From: Candidatus Rifleibacteriota bacterium
Lineage (GTDB): Bacteria > Muiribacteriota > Ozemobacteria > Ozemobacterales > Ozemobacteraceae
Direction: 5' to 3'
Length of the DNA: 37,950 bases
Assembly: GCA_012517355.1 (NCBI GenBank)
Contig: JAAYVD010000067.1
Location: 1 to 37,950, forward strand
Shown: in pieces, positions 31,754 to 37,950 of the stretch
Layout of the letters: the number at the start of each line of letters is the position of its first letter
Position numbering within the stretch: the first letter of the stretch is position 1
Program-made: the position numbers and the translations under genes
Notes under the pieces: model-generated
The model's database searches: none
What the model was told of the DNA's origin: nothing
Seen by the model: the letters and a program-made list of their open reading frames with translations, nothing else

Positions 31754-31884
31754 CGCGATGCTCCTCCACCAATCCCTGGTTTTCCCTCCCCCCGTTCGCA
31801 GGTAACATGCACATGCATGCGTGGCTCTTCGTTCGAGAGAAAGAAGAACCGATACCCCTTGGCCCGAAAAATGGTTGGACTCAT
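31710..31884 (-). pseudogene. DUF4160 gene with internal deletion and frameshift
   Basis: From the ATG at 31884 the frame reads SPTIFRAKGYRFFFLSNEEP and RMHVHVTCERGEGK, the DUF4160 N-terminus, then stops at about 31750. The typical C-terminus, LVEEHRDEIIKAWHKHFGQR, follows immediately in another frame and ends with TGA at 31710-31712. The middle of the domain (about 20-25 residues) is missing. The start overlaps the DUF433 stop (ATGA), so it was the coupled partner of DUF433. Confidence 0.75.
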
Positions 31885-32093
31885 CGGGGCATTCGAAACA
31901 GGGAACAGCCGTGGAATGCCCGCGCGGCAGCAATGCTTTCCCGGGTCAATCTCGGGTGAGCCCCCAAGAGGTCGTGGATGGTCTCGCCTGCCCCAAGTTT
32001 TTCGAGAATCAGTTCAACCGTGATCCTGGTGCCGGCAATGACAGGCTTTCCCATCATGATGCCAGGCTCGGAAACGATGACCGGCTGGTTCAC
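31881..32093 (-). CDS. DUF433 antitoxin, copy 2
   Basis: This 70-residue protein starts at GTG (32093) with GGAGGGG upstream. It reads NQPVIVSEPGIMMGKPVIAG, TRITVELILEKLGAGETIHD, LLGAHPRLTRES, almost the same as copy 1 at 29147. The tail (IAAARAFHGCSLFRMPR) differs from copy 1. Its stop overlaps the start of the broken DUF4160 gene. Confidence 0.75.
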   Translation of the reverse strand: MNQPVIVSEPGIMMGKPVIAGTRITVELILEKLGAGETIHDLLGAHPRLTRESIAAARAFHGCSLFRMPR

Positions 32094-32146
32094 ACACCCC
32101 TCCGTAACAGTGCCACTGGGAGTTTCGCTCACTCCACTATGCCAGA

Positions 32147-32683
32147 TCAGATGCGGGGGGGCAAGGTGGCGAGGAGGGCGCGGACCCTGGCCAGCAGGTC
32201 TTCCGAAGCCTCGGGGCGGGGGGGAAGGGAGAGCAGGATCTGCCCCGCGACCGCGCCGGGCGGCTGGTCGCCGAGCAGGATGGTGGGGAGGTCGGCCTCG
32301 CGGGCACCTTCCACGATGATCAGGTCGACCTTTCCGGCGAAGAAGGCGAGCACCTCGTCGAGGCCGAAAGCCGGGTCGCGCAGGAAGGCTTCGGCATACC
32401 CGGGCGACAAACCGACGCTGGCCACCGCCCCCGCGGCGAAGTGCAAAGCCGTGTCCTTCCCTGTTTGCGGAGGGCTCATGGATGTCCGCGAATGTTTGAC
32501 CACGGCAACGGACCAGCCGGTACAAAACCGGACAAGCGCATCGATGAACGTGGTCTTCCCCGACCCCGACCGCCCGAGAACGCGAACCACCCGCGTGGCG
32601 CAGCCGAATTCCGGGGACACGAATTCCGGGGACATGATACGGAATTCCTCGGAATTCCGTATCATGTCCCCGGAATTCCCCAT
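32147..32683 (-). CDS. mobB: MobB copy 2 with palindrome-encoded N-terminal extension
   Basis: This 178-residue frame starts at the same ATG position as copy 1 (TAATG after the preceding gene). It then runs in frame through palindrome D, giving GNSGDMIRNSEEFRIMSPEF plus VSPEFGC, before joining the normal MobB sequence at TRVVRVLGRSGSGKTTF. From there it is nearly identical to copy 1, including VKHSRTSM and IVEGAREADLP. About 15 bp of the original start were replaced. Whether the extended protein folds, or whether an internal start is used, is unknown. Confidence 0.8.
   Translation of the reverse strand: MGNSGDMIRNSEEFRIMSPEFVSPEFGCATRVVRVLGRSGSGKTTFIDALVRFCTGWSVAVVKHSRTSMSPPQTGKDTALHFAAGAVASVGLSPGYAEAFLRDPAFGLDEVLAFFAGKVDLIIVEGAREADLPTILLGDQPPGAVAGQILLSLPPRPEASEDLLARVRALLATLPPRI
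32606..32678. repeat. Palindromic element PE, copy D
   Basis: A 58-bp palindrome (32621-32678, TC centre) carries CCGGGGACATGATACGG arms, with a broken arm GAATTCCGGGGACAC at 32606-32620. It lies entirely inside the open frame of mobB copy 2 and keeps the frame. It marks the right end of the YqgF-to-mobB segment in module 2. Confidence 0.95.
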
Positions 32684-33093
32684 TACGACTGGGTGGTCAT
32701 CCAACCCGGCCTGGAAAACAACCCAGGGTTCAAGCGGTGGATGGCCTCGAGGACTTCCCTGGCTGTATGCAAAAATGCCGTGGCCTCGTCTGGGGAGATG
32801 TTGTCAAGAATGCCGTAATCGCCCACCTGCCGGGCTTTTCGCAATGTCCGGAAATTCTCGGCGAAGGTCTTGGGAAGAATTCCCGGTTTGACCAGGTCTC
32901 GATGAAGGGCTATTTCGGCCCCATCATGCGAGGTGAAAAAAAACCCCTTGGCTGCAAACCAGGCAGAAACAGCATAAAAAGCGGCATAATACGCACGGGA
33001 TGCCGAAGCATTGGGATTGAAGGGCAATTCCCGCTCGGCACTGCCCACCGCATCGAGAGCTCGCTGCCAGAAGGCCGCATCTTCGCCCGTCAC
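32683..33093 (-). CDS. HEPN-domain protein (toxin of an MNT/HEPN pair)
   Basis: This 136-residue helical HEPN protein reads AAFWQRALDAVGSAERELPF, SASRAYYAAFYAVSAWFAAK, then helices rich in Arg and Glu. The YYAAFYA pattern is typical of the PF05168-type HEPN family, which pairs with minimal nucleotidyltransferases. The start is the GTG at 33093, overlapping the upstream TGA (GTGA). Its stop overlaps the ATG of mobB copy 2 (TAATG). Confidence 0.8.
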   Translation of the reverse strand: MTGEDAAFWQRALDAVGSAERELPFNPNASASRAYYAAFYAVSAWFAAKGFFFTSHDGAEIALHRDLVKPGILPKTFAENFRTLRKARQVGDYGILDNISPDEATAFLHTAREVLEAIHRLNPGLFSRPGWMTTQS

Positions 33094-33413
33094 GCCGCAA
33101 TTCCTTCTTTCTTGGCGGTTCGGTACAAGGCCCACTTTCCGGCAAGGAAATCTTCGTAGGGAACCGGCGTGGCATCGATGATCCGAGGCGGCACCAAGGT
33201 TTCTTCCAGGGGAAGGACCACCCGGGCGATTGCCTTCATGTCGTGGAACAGGCAGACTTTTCCGTCCAGCAATACCAGCACGTCGATATCACTGTCCGAA
33301 CGGGCAGTTCCCCGGGCCTCGGACCCGAACAGGATCACCCCCCGCAGCCGGGGCCCGAAGGCTTCCGCCAGGGCGGCGTGGATGGCCTCGAGGATGGGCG
33401 GTTTGGTCGTCAC
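33090..33413 (-). CDS. Minimal nucleotidyltransferase (antitoxin of an MNT/HEPN pair)
   Basis: This 107-residue protein has VILFGSEARGTARSDSDIDV, i.e. the GSx10DxD nucleotidyltransferase motif. The start GTG (33413) overlaps the stop of the MoaC-MOSC gene and the end overlaps the HEPN start, both as GTGA. In known MNT/HEPN pairs the nucleotidyltransferase modifies the HEPN toxin. Translational coupling to a molybdenum cofactor gene is unusual for a toxin-antitoxin pair. Confidence 0.83.
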   Translation of the reverse strand: MTTKPPILEAIHAALAEAFGPRLRGVILFGSEARGTARSDSDIDVLVLLDGKVCLFHDMKAIARVVLPLEETLVPPRIIDATPVPYEDFLAGKWALYRTAKKEGIAA

Positions 33414-34354
33414 GCCTTGTTCCCTGGGGGGCCCGGAGGGCCGGGGATGGCCAGGAGCGGGTCGCCGGTGCGGAGGCGGCCGCCGGCCAGCACGCGGCCG
33501 AAGATGCCCTCGCGGGGCATGACGCAGTCGCCGGCCTTGTGATAGACGGCGCACCGGGTGTGGCATTCCTTGCCGATCTGGGTGACCTCGAGCACGACCC
33601 CCTCGCCGCCGAACAGCAGCGTGCCGAGCGGCAGCTCGAACAGCCGGATGCCCGACGTGGCGACGTTCTCGGCGAACGACCCGAAATCGACCGTCAGCCC
33701 CTTTTCCTGCATGGAACGGATGCTCTCGAGCCCCAACAGCGAGACCTGCCGGTGCCAGTCCCCCCCGTGGGCGTCCCCTGCCACCCCGAAGCCGGGAACG
33801 ATCTCGACCTCGTCGCAGGGGTCCTTCGGCGTGCCTTTCGCCTTGCTCAGGGCGAGCTTCTCGATGCGGCCGGCCGCCACCCCCTCGCCCAGCCAGTCGC
33901 CGCTCTTGCCGCCGGTCTTGCGCACCAGCCGCACCCCCTCGAGCCGCGCCCCGCGCGCCACCGCCTTGACCATGTCGTAGACGTTCAAAAGGGCCACGCT
34001 GGCGGCGGTCATCGCCTCCATCTCGACCCCAGTGCGGTCGGTGGCCCGCGCCTCGGCCAGCACGCCGAGCCGCTCCGCCCCGAGCGGGAAGAAATGCACC
34101 CCGACCGCGTCGAGCCGGATCGGATGGGTGAGCGGGATCAGCTCCGACGTGCGCTTGGCAGCCATGATGCCGGCAACCCGCGAGGCGGCCAGGGCATCGC
34201 CCTTGGCCAGCTTCCCGCCCAGCAGCAGCCCGAGCGGTTCCGCCCCCAGCCAGGCGCTGCCAAACGTCACCGCCCACCGCGCCGTGACCGGCTTCTCGCC
34301 GACATCGACCATCTTGACGCGCCCCGCGACATCCAGGTGGGTCAGGTTTTTCAC
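33410..34354 (-). CDS. moaC: MoaC-MOSC fusion, molybdenum cofactor biosynthesis
   Basis: This is a 314-residue fusion. Residues about 1-155 are MoaC, which forms cyclic pyranopterin monophosphate: VKMVDVGEKPVTARWA, IMAAKRTSELIPLTHPI, GVEMEAMTAASVALLNVYDM and RKTGGKSG carry the conserved active-site Lys, His, Glu and Asp. Residues about 165-305 are a MOSC domain (EVEIVPGFGVAGDAHGG, FAENVATSG, ECHTRCAVY), a sulfur-carrier or cofactor-binding module. The start is a GTG overlapping the upstream nucleotidyltransferase stop (GTGA). MobB nearby acts in the same pathway. Confidence 0.88.
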   Translation of the reverse strand: MKNLTHLDVAGRVKMVDVGEKPVTARWAVTFGSAWLGAEPLGLLLGGKLAKGDALAASRVAGIMAAKRTSELIPLTHPIRLDAVGVHFFPLGAERLGVLAEARATDRTGVEMEAMTAASVALLNVYDMVKAVARGARLEGVRLVRKTGGKSGDWLGEGVAAGRIEKLALSKAKGTPKDPCDEVEIVPGFGVAGDAHGGDWHRQVSLLGLESIRSMQEKGLTVDFGSFAENVATSGIRLFELPLGTLLFGGEGVVLEVTQIGKECHTRCAVYHKAGDCVMPREGIFGRVLAGGRLRTGDPLLAIPGPPGPPGNKA

Positions 34355-34794
34355 TCGAGATTCTCCAAGTCGTCAAGGTCTTTGTGACGTCCCGCCGCCC
34401 GTTTGTTGATCCGCAGATGTTCGAGATCGATGACATTCACCGTGACCCCGTCAATCTGATCGACGATCCTGGCGGCAAAGCACTCGGCGAATGCCACCCC
34501 ATCAATGGACGTCAACAACTCGATCCGCAAGGGGGAGATCCCCATCCGGATGATCTGATCGTCTTTCACCAGGCTCTCCTTCCGGAGGGTGGCGCCGCCG
34601 AACCCGAAGCGCGCCAGCACGGCCATGACCCGGTCGGCATTGTCAGGCTCCGGCTCGATCCAGATATCCAGGTCGCCCGTCGATCGGACATATCCATGGT
34701 ATCCGACGGCATACCCACCGACGAGCAGGTATCTAACCTCGTTTTCGTTCAACAACTTCAAGAAGTCTTTGAAGTCGGGGGGAATCTTCATCAT
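34351..34794 (-). CDS. Nucleotidyltransferase-fold protein (AbiEii/DUF6036-like)
   Basis: This is a 147-residue protein: DFLKLLNENEVRYLLVGGYA, VGYHGYVRSTGDLDIWIEPE, then a C-terminal VNVIDLEHLRINKRAAGRHK. The GGYAVxxHG...RxTxDLD pattern is that of AbiEii-type and DUF6036 nucleotidyltransferases, used as toxins in some abortive-infection systems. It overlaps the small gene upstream by 62 bp in another frame and is coupled to moaC downstream. The role in this operon is unknown. Confidence 0.8.
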   Translation of the reverse strand: MMKIPPDFKDFLKLLNENEVRYLLVGGYAVGYHGYVRSTGDLDIWIEPEPDNADRVMAVLARFGFGGATLRKESLVKDDQIIRMGISPLRIELLTSIDGVAFAECFAARIVDQIDGVTVNVIDLEHLRINKRAAGRHKDLDDLENLE

Positions 34795-34927
34795 AGCCAA
34801 AATTCATCCGTCGCAGGTATTCCATCGCGGCGAACCTTTCCTCGGGGGTTTTCGACAGCCAGTAGGCCCGGTCGCTCTTGCGTTCGTGCAGGTTTCCGAC
34901 CTCGATCCTGCCCTTGTCGAGTTTCAC
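34733..34927 (-). CDS. Small companion protein of the nucleotidyltransferase
   Basis: This 64-residue protein starts at GTG: KLDKGRIEVGNLHERKSDRA, YWLSKTPEERFAAMEYLRRM, then YDEDSPRLQRLLEVVERKRG. The TPEERFAAMEYLRRMNFGYD pattern recurs in small genes that precede and overlap nucleotidyltransferase-fold genes, so it is probably the antitoxin or partner. The two reading frames overlap by 62 bp, which supports tight coupling. Confidence 0.7.
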   Translation of the reverse strand: MKLDKGRIEVGNLHERKSDRAYWLSKTPEERFAAMEYLRRMNFGYDEDSPRLQRLLEVVERKRG

Positions 34928-34943
34928 CCGGGGCCTCTCTTCC

Positions 34944-35888
34944 TCACTTGGCCGGCACGGCCAGGCGGTAGAGGTCGCAGCCCAGCTGCCGGATGCGGGC
35001 GGCGTCCTCGAGGGGGCGCAGCCACTTTTCGGAAATCGAGGAGAGGCCGTTGAAAGCGCCGAAGACGGCGCCGGCCATGGCGGCGATCGCGTCGGAGTCG
35101 CCGCCCACGTTGGCGGCGCCGACGATCATGTCGTCGAACCGGCGCGGGTGGCGGAAGAACCAGTACAAGGCCGCCGGCACGCCGTCGAAGCAGAAGCCGG
35201 TGTTGCCGAGCTGTTCCATGGCGGCGGGCGGGTCGAGCCGCAGCACGTCGCGCAGGGTCTTGAGCCGCTTGACGATCTCGGGCGAATAGCCCTGGGCCTT
35301 CTCGATGGCGGCGTTGACCAGCACGTCGGGGGCCGGTTCCCCACCCTCCAGGCCGAGGCGGATGGCGGTGGCCAGGGTCATGGCGGCCGCCACCGCGCGC
35401 GGGTCGGTGTGGGTCATGCGGCAGGACTTTTCGATGGCGTCCCGCAGCAGGGCGGGGGTGCGCCAGAAGGCGAGCGCAATGGGGACGGTGCGGGCGGTGG
35501 CGATGACCCCCGCCGACGGGAAGCCGGCCTGGTTCCAGGGGACGCCCGAAGCCAGCTTGCGGCAGGCCTTCATCATGGTGTTGCTGGGGAACCGCCAGGC
35601 GCTGCGCGACTTCTGGCCCTGGAACCAGTCGACGAAGCGGTTGGCCAGGTCCTCGATGGAGAACCCACGCGCGGCGACCAGGCTCTCGGCGACCACCAGC
35701 ATGATCTGCGTCTCGTCGGAGTACTGTCCCGGCTCGAGGTGGCTGACCGGGTGCGAGGGGAAGGCCCGGACATACTCGGTGATCAGCTTGGGTCCTTCGA
35801 ACGAATCGCGGATGACGTCCTCGATGGGAGCGGCGAGGGCGTCACCGATGGCGTAACCCAGCAGGGAGGCCTGGAACTTGTCGATCAT
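34944..35888 (-). CDS. ADP-ribosylglycohydrolase (DraG/ARH family)
   Basis: This 314-residue all-helical protein has ASLLGYAIGDALAAPIED at the start, YSDETQIMLVVAESL (the metal-binding acidic motif, normally T/S-D-D/E-T) and the late signature VGGDSDAIAAMAGAVFGAFN with further metal ligands. The family removes ADP-ribose from proteins, nucleic acids or small molecules. It lies 16 bp upstream of the nucleotidyltransferase/MoaC operon on the same strand and could be its first gene. The upstream stop of the MBL/cNMP gene is 27 bp away. Confidence 0.88.
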   Translation of the reverse strand: MIDKFQASLLGYAIGDALAAPIEDVIRDSFEGPKLITEYVRAFPSHPVSHLEPGQYSDETQIMLVVAESLVAARGFSIEDLANRFVDWFQGQKSRSAWRFPSNTMMKACRKLASGVPWNQAGFPSAGVIATARTVPIALAFWRTPALLRDAIEKSCRMTHTDPRAVAAAMTLATAIRLGLEGGEPAPDVLVNAAIEKAQGYSPEIVKRLKTLRDVLRLDPPAAMEQLGNTGFCFDGVPAALYWFFRHPRRFDDMIVGAANVGGDSDAIAAMAGAVFGAFNGLSSISEKWLRPLEDAARIRQLGCDLYRLAVPAK

Positions 35889-35915
35889 GGCAGGTGCCTT
35901 TCCGTCTGGTGGTGG

Positions 35916-37950
35916 TCAGTCTTCCCAGCAGATCTGCTGCCGGATGCGCGATTCCCGCAGCAGCAGGAAGACGCCCGGGTTCCGCTCGAGGAACCGGTAG
36001 AATTCGAACACGTCGATGCCGTAGACCACCGTGATGCTGGTGGTGGTCAGGGTGAAGCGGTGCTTGCCGCGCACCGGATTGGCGTAGATCTTGGCGAACA
36101 GGCTCCCGCGGCCGGCCTGTCCGAGCTGTTTGCCGCGCCGGGTGAGCCGGATCGACCCCGAGTCGAGCAGGAAGAACCCCTCGCGGTCGATGCCTTCGCG
36201 GGCCAGGGTCTTGCCGGCCGGGAACTCGAGCCGGGTCATGATGCCCTGCATCTGGGTGCGCTGGGTGGGTGACAGGCCCTTCAGCGTCGGGCTGTCGTCG
36301 AACAACTGCCAGGTGTTGTACTCGCGGTTCTCGGCGATGATCTTCATCTGCCGCGCGATCTCGGAGCCGCGGATGAAGTACAGGAAGTCGTACTTGTCCA
36401 TCACCAGGACCTTCAGGTCGCTTTCCGCGATCACGTCCGCGTTGCGCGGGGCATTGAGGATCATCGAGGTCTCGCCGATGTAGTCGTTGTTCGTGTAGGT
36501 CTTCAGCAGCTGCCCGTCGCGCACCACGTTGGCCCGGCCGTTGACGATCATGAAGAACCGGTCGCCGATGCTGCCCTTCTTGATCACCACGTCGCCGGCG
36601 CTGAACCGCTCGACCTTGACCAGGGTCAAAAACTCGCGCGCCTTCTCGATGGGCAGCCCCGAGAACAGGTCGATGTGGTTCATCACGTCGAGGTATTCGA
36701 GCGCCTCGTTGGTGGTCGGCGGCTTGACGGGGATGATGATCGTCTCGTCGGGACCGTCGGGGGCCTTGCGCATGCGGCTGTTGGGGGGAATGGCCTTCTC
36801 GGAGACGTGGATCAGATACAGGCGCTCCTGCACCGCGTCGGGCAGGTCGGCCAGGTTCTTGATCGGGGTGTGCAGCGGCGGGATGCCCGCCTCGTGGAAG
36901 ATGACCGTATGGTGCCAGGGGAAGTTGACCAGCTCGATCATCCGATACCGGTTGATCGACCCCATCTCGTAGAGTTTGCGCACGCTGGGCGAGTCGTAGA
37001 GCGAATCGGACGAGTAGACGAAACTCTTGCCCTGGAAGTAGACCTCGATGCCGATGGTCGGCACCGAGTGCAGCGTGTAGAAGAACCGGAACTCGCCGCC
37101 GTGGATGCGGATCGGCACCCCGAGCGTCACCGGATGGAAATGGAACAGCCCCATGAAGGTCTTCTGCGTCAGCCCGGTCAGGCAACGGTACTTGCGCAGG
37201 AAGCTCTCCATGATGGTCTCGGTCGAGTAGAGGTTGATCTTCTTCTCCTCGAGCAGCTTCTGCAGGATGCCCGAGTCGTGGTCGGCGTGACAATGGGTCA
37301 GGATGCAGTCGTCGATCAGGCGGGGGTTGATGTCCATCGCCTTCAGCCACAGGGTCGAGTCGACCGGCGGATCGACCAGCACGCCGCGCCGGTTGATCCA
37401 GAGGATGAACCCGCTGGTCATCTCCTTGGGATCGAAGCCCGACCCGGACCCGATCACCGTGACCCCGAAGAGGGGCGGCTCGAAGGGCTTCTGGCGCTGT
37501 GGGAACTCGCGGGGGGGGCCGAAGGTGACGTCGAGGGGAACCTCGGCCAGCACGTTGGCCCCTTCCACCACCCGCACCATGCCCTTGGCGGTGCGCTCCA
37601 GGGCCAGGCCGCCGAGCGGCACCCGGTTGGAGGGCCCCCAGGGGAGGCCCACCGCCATGTCGGACATCTCCATCTTGCGCAGACCCGATGGGTCCTTGGC
37701 CCGCAGGAAATCCATCTCGGCGCGCAGGTCGGGGATCAGGTCGTGATTGGTGCCGTAGGGGAACTCGCGGGCGACGTTGACCAGGTCTGGCCCGAAGACC
37801 GCTTCCTTCAGGACCCCGAGGATGGTCTCGATCTGGTGGGTCTGCCCGATCACCTTGATGGCGCGCTTCTTCAGGAAGAAGTTGTAGTAGGCGGGGAACT
37901 CGAGGTCGGCCAGCGACACCCCGCGTTCGGCGCTGAACAGCTTGTTGGGA
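35916..37950 (-). CDS. Metallo-beta-lactamase-fold enzyme with cyclic-nucleotide-binding domains (5' partial)
   Basis: At least 677 residues are in the window. The frame is open to the right edge and reads naturally before the GTG at 37919 (PNKLFSAERG), so the start is outside. Around residues 160-350 (counted from that GTG) is an MBL fold with the metal motif THCHADHDSG and a later FPWHHTVIFHEAG. C-terminal are two cNMP-binding-like domains (FSAGDVVIKKGSIGDRFFMI and FPAGKTLAREGIDREGFFLL). This matches enzymes annotated as cAMP/cGMP-regulated 3',5'-cyclic nucleotide phosphodiesterases; that function is inferred from family memory. Confidence 0.8.
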   Translation of the reverse strand, partial: PNKLFSAERGVSLADLEFPAYYNFFLKKRAIKVIGQTHQIETILGVLKEAVFGPDLVNVAREFPYGTNHDLIPDLRAEMDFLRAKDPSGLRKMEMSDMAVGLPWGPSNRVPLGGLALERTAKGMVRVVEGANVLAEVPLDVTFGPPREFPQRQKPFEPPLFGVTVIGSGSGFDPKEMTSGFILWINRRGVLVDPPVDSTLWLKAMDINPRLIDDCILTHCHADHDSGILQKLLEEKKINLYSTETIMESFLRKYRCLTGLTQKTFMGLFHFHPVTLGVPIRIHGGEFRFFYTLHSVPTIGIEVYFQGKSFVYSSDSLYDSPSVRKLYEMGSINRYRMIELVNFPWHHTVIFHEAGIPPLHTPIKNLADLPDAVQERLYLIHVSEKAIPPNSRMRKAPDGPDETIIIPVKPPTTNEALEYLDVMNHIDLFSGLPIEKAREFLTLVKVERFSAGDVVIKKGSIGDRFFMIVNGRANVVRDGQLLKTYTNNDYIGETSMILNAPRNADVIAESDLKVLVMDKYDFLYFIRGSEIARQMKIIAENREYNTWQLFDDSPTLKGLSPTQRTQMQGIMTRLEFPAGKTLAREGIDREGFFLLDSGSIRLTRRGKQLGQAGRGSLFAKIYANPVRGKHRFTLTTTSITVVYGIDVFEFYRFLERNPGVFLLLRESRIRQQICWED

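Noticed and set aside
27863-32678. CRISPR-like array
   Set aside because: The repeats are long perfect palindromes, only four, separated by kilobases of genes, with no spacers or cas genes.
27863-32678. Insertion sequence with transposase
   Set aside because: No transposase frame lies within or near the palindromes; at most they are non-autonomous elements.

Overview
The window is about 38 kb of GC-rich bacterial DNA from a Gram-negative organism. The envelope type follows from two outer-membrane porin-like proteins ending in aromatic residues, a lipoprotein and several signal peptides. One porin carries an N-terminal SLH domain, which is typical of deep-branching or uncultivated diderm phyla. 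I cannot name the lineage; a Riflebacteria/Ozemobacteria-like bacterium is only a guess.

Left part (1-16 kb): radA (probably cut by the window edge), a vapBC-like RHH/PIN pair, a 13-14 TM sulfatase-fold membrane enzyme, and a metabolic cluster. On the minus strand, lysine-ketoglutarate reductase and saccharopine dehydrogenase lie next to each other; together they match the two halves of eukaryotic AASS, or fungal LYS1/LYS9. On the plus strand follow a small membrane protein, an HD-domain protein, the large and small subunits of a homoaconitase/isopropylmalate-dehydratase-type enzyme, and an NAD-type isocitrate/homoisocitrate dehydrogenase. Taken together the set suggests a fungal-type alpha-aminoadipate/saccharopine lysine route in a bacterium. 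Homocitrate synthase, the aminotransferase and aminoadipate reductase are not in the window. A long homopyrimidine tract and a WecG/TagA glycosyltransferase fused to a polytopic membrane domain close this part.

Middle (16-27.7 kb): two secreted proteins of unknown function in an operon, a secreted alpha/beta protein, a lipoprotein divergent from it, a DcaP-like porin, a run of small toxin-antitoxin genes (RHH, HepT/MntA, HicA/HicB), and the SLH porin with a clear sigma70-type promoter and a leader of about 255 nt.

Right part (27.8-35 kb) is the most unusual. A gene module is present twice: a YqgF/RNase H-like protein, a DUF433 antitoxin with a variable partner, MobB, and MOSC (+MoaC). Module edges coincide with four copies of a 58-60 bp palindrome built on CCGGGGACATGATACGG, each with a broken half-copy beside it. 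In the second module the palindrome is read in frame inside mobB. In the first module the nucleotidyltransferase/HEPN gene pair has been deleted between 17-bp direct repeats, and MoaC-MOSC is cut off at a palindrome. The partner gene after DUF433 differs between modules (DUF5615 PIN-like versus a frameshifted DUF4160 plus DUF2442). A hicA with an in-frame TGA lies between the modules. No transposase gene is visible.

The window ends with a five-gene overlapping operon (small companion gene, nucleotidyltransferase, MoaC-MOSC, MNT, HEPN), an ADP-ribosylglycohydrolase, and a metallo-beta-lactamase/cyclic-nucleotide-binding protein cut by the right edge.
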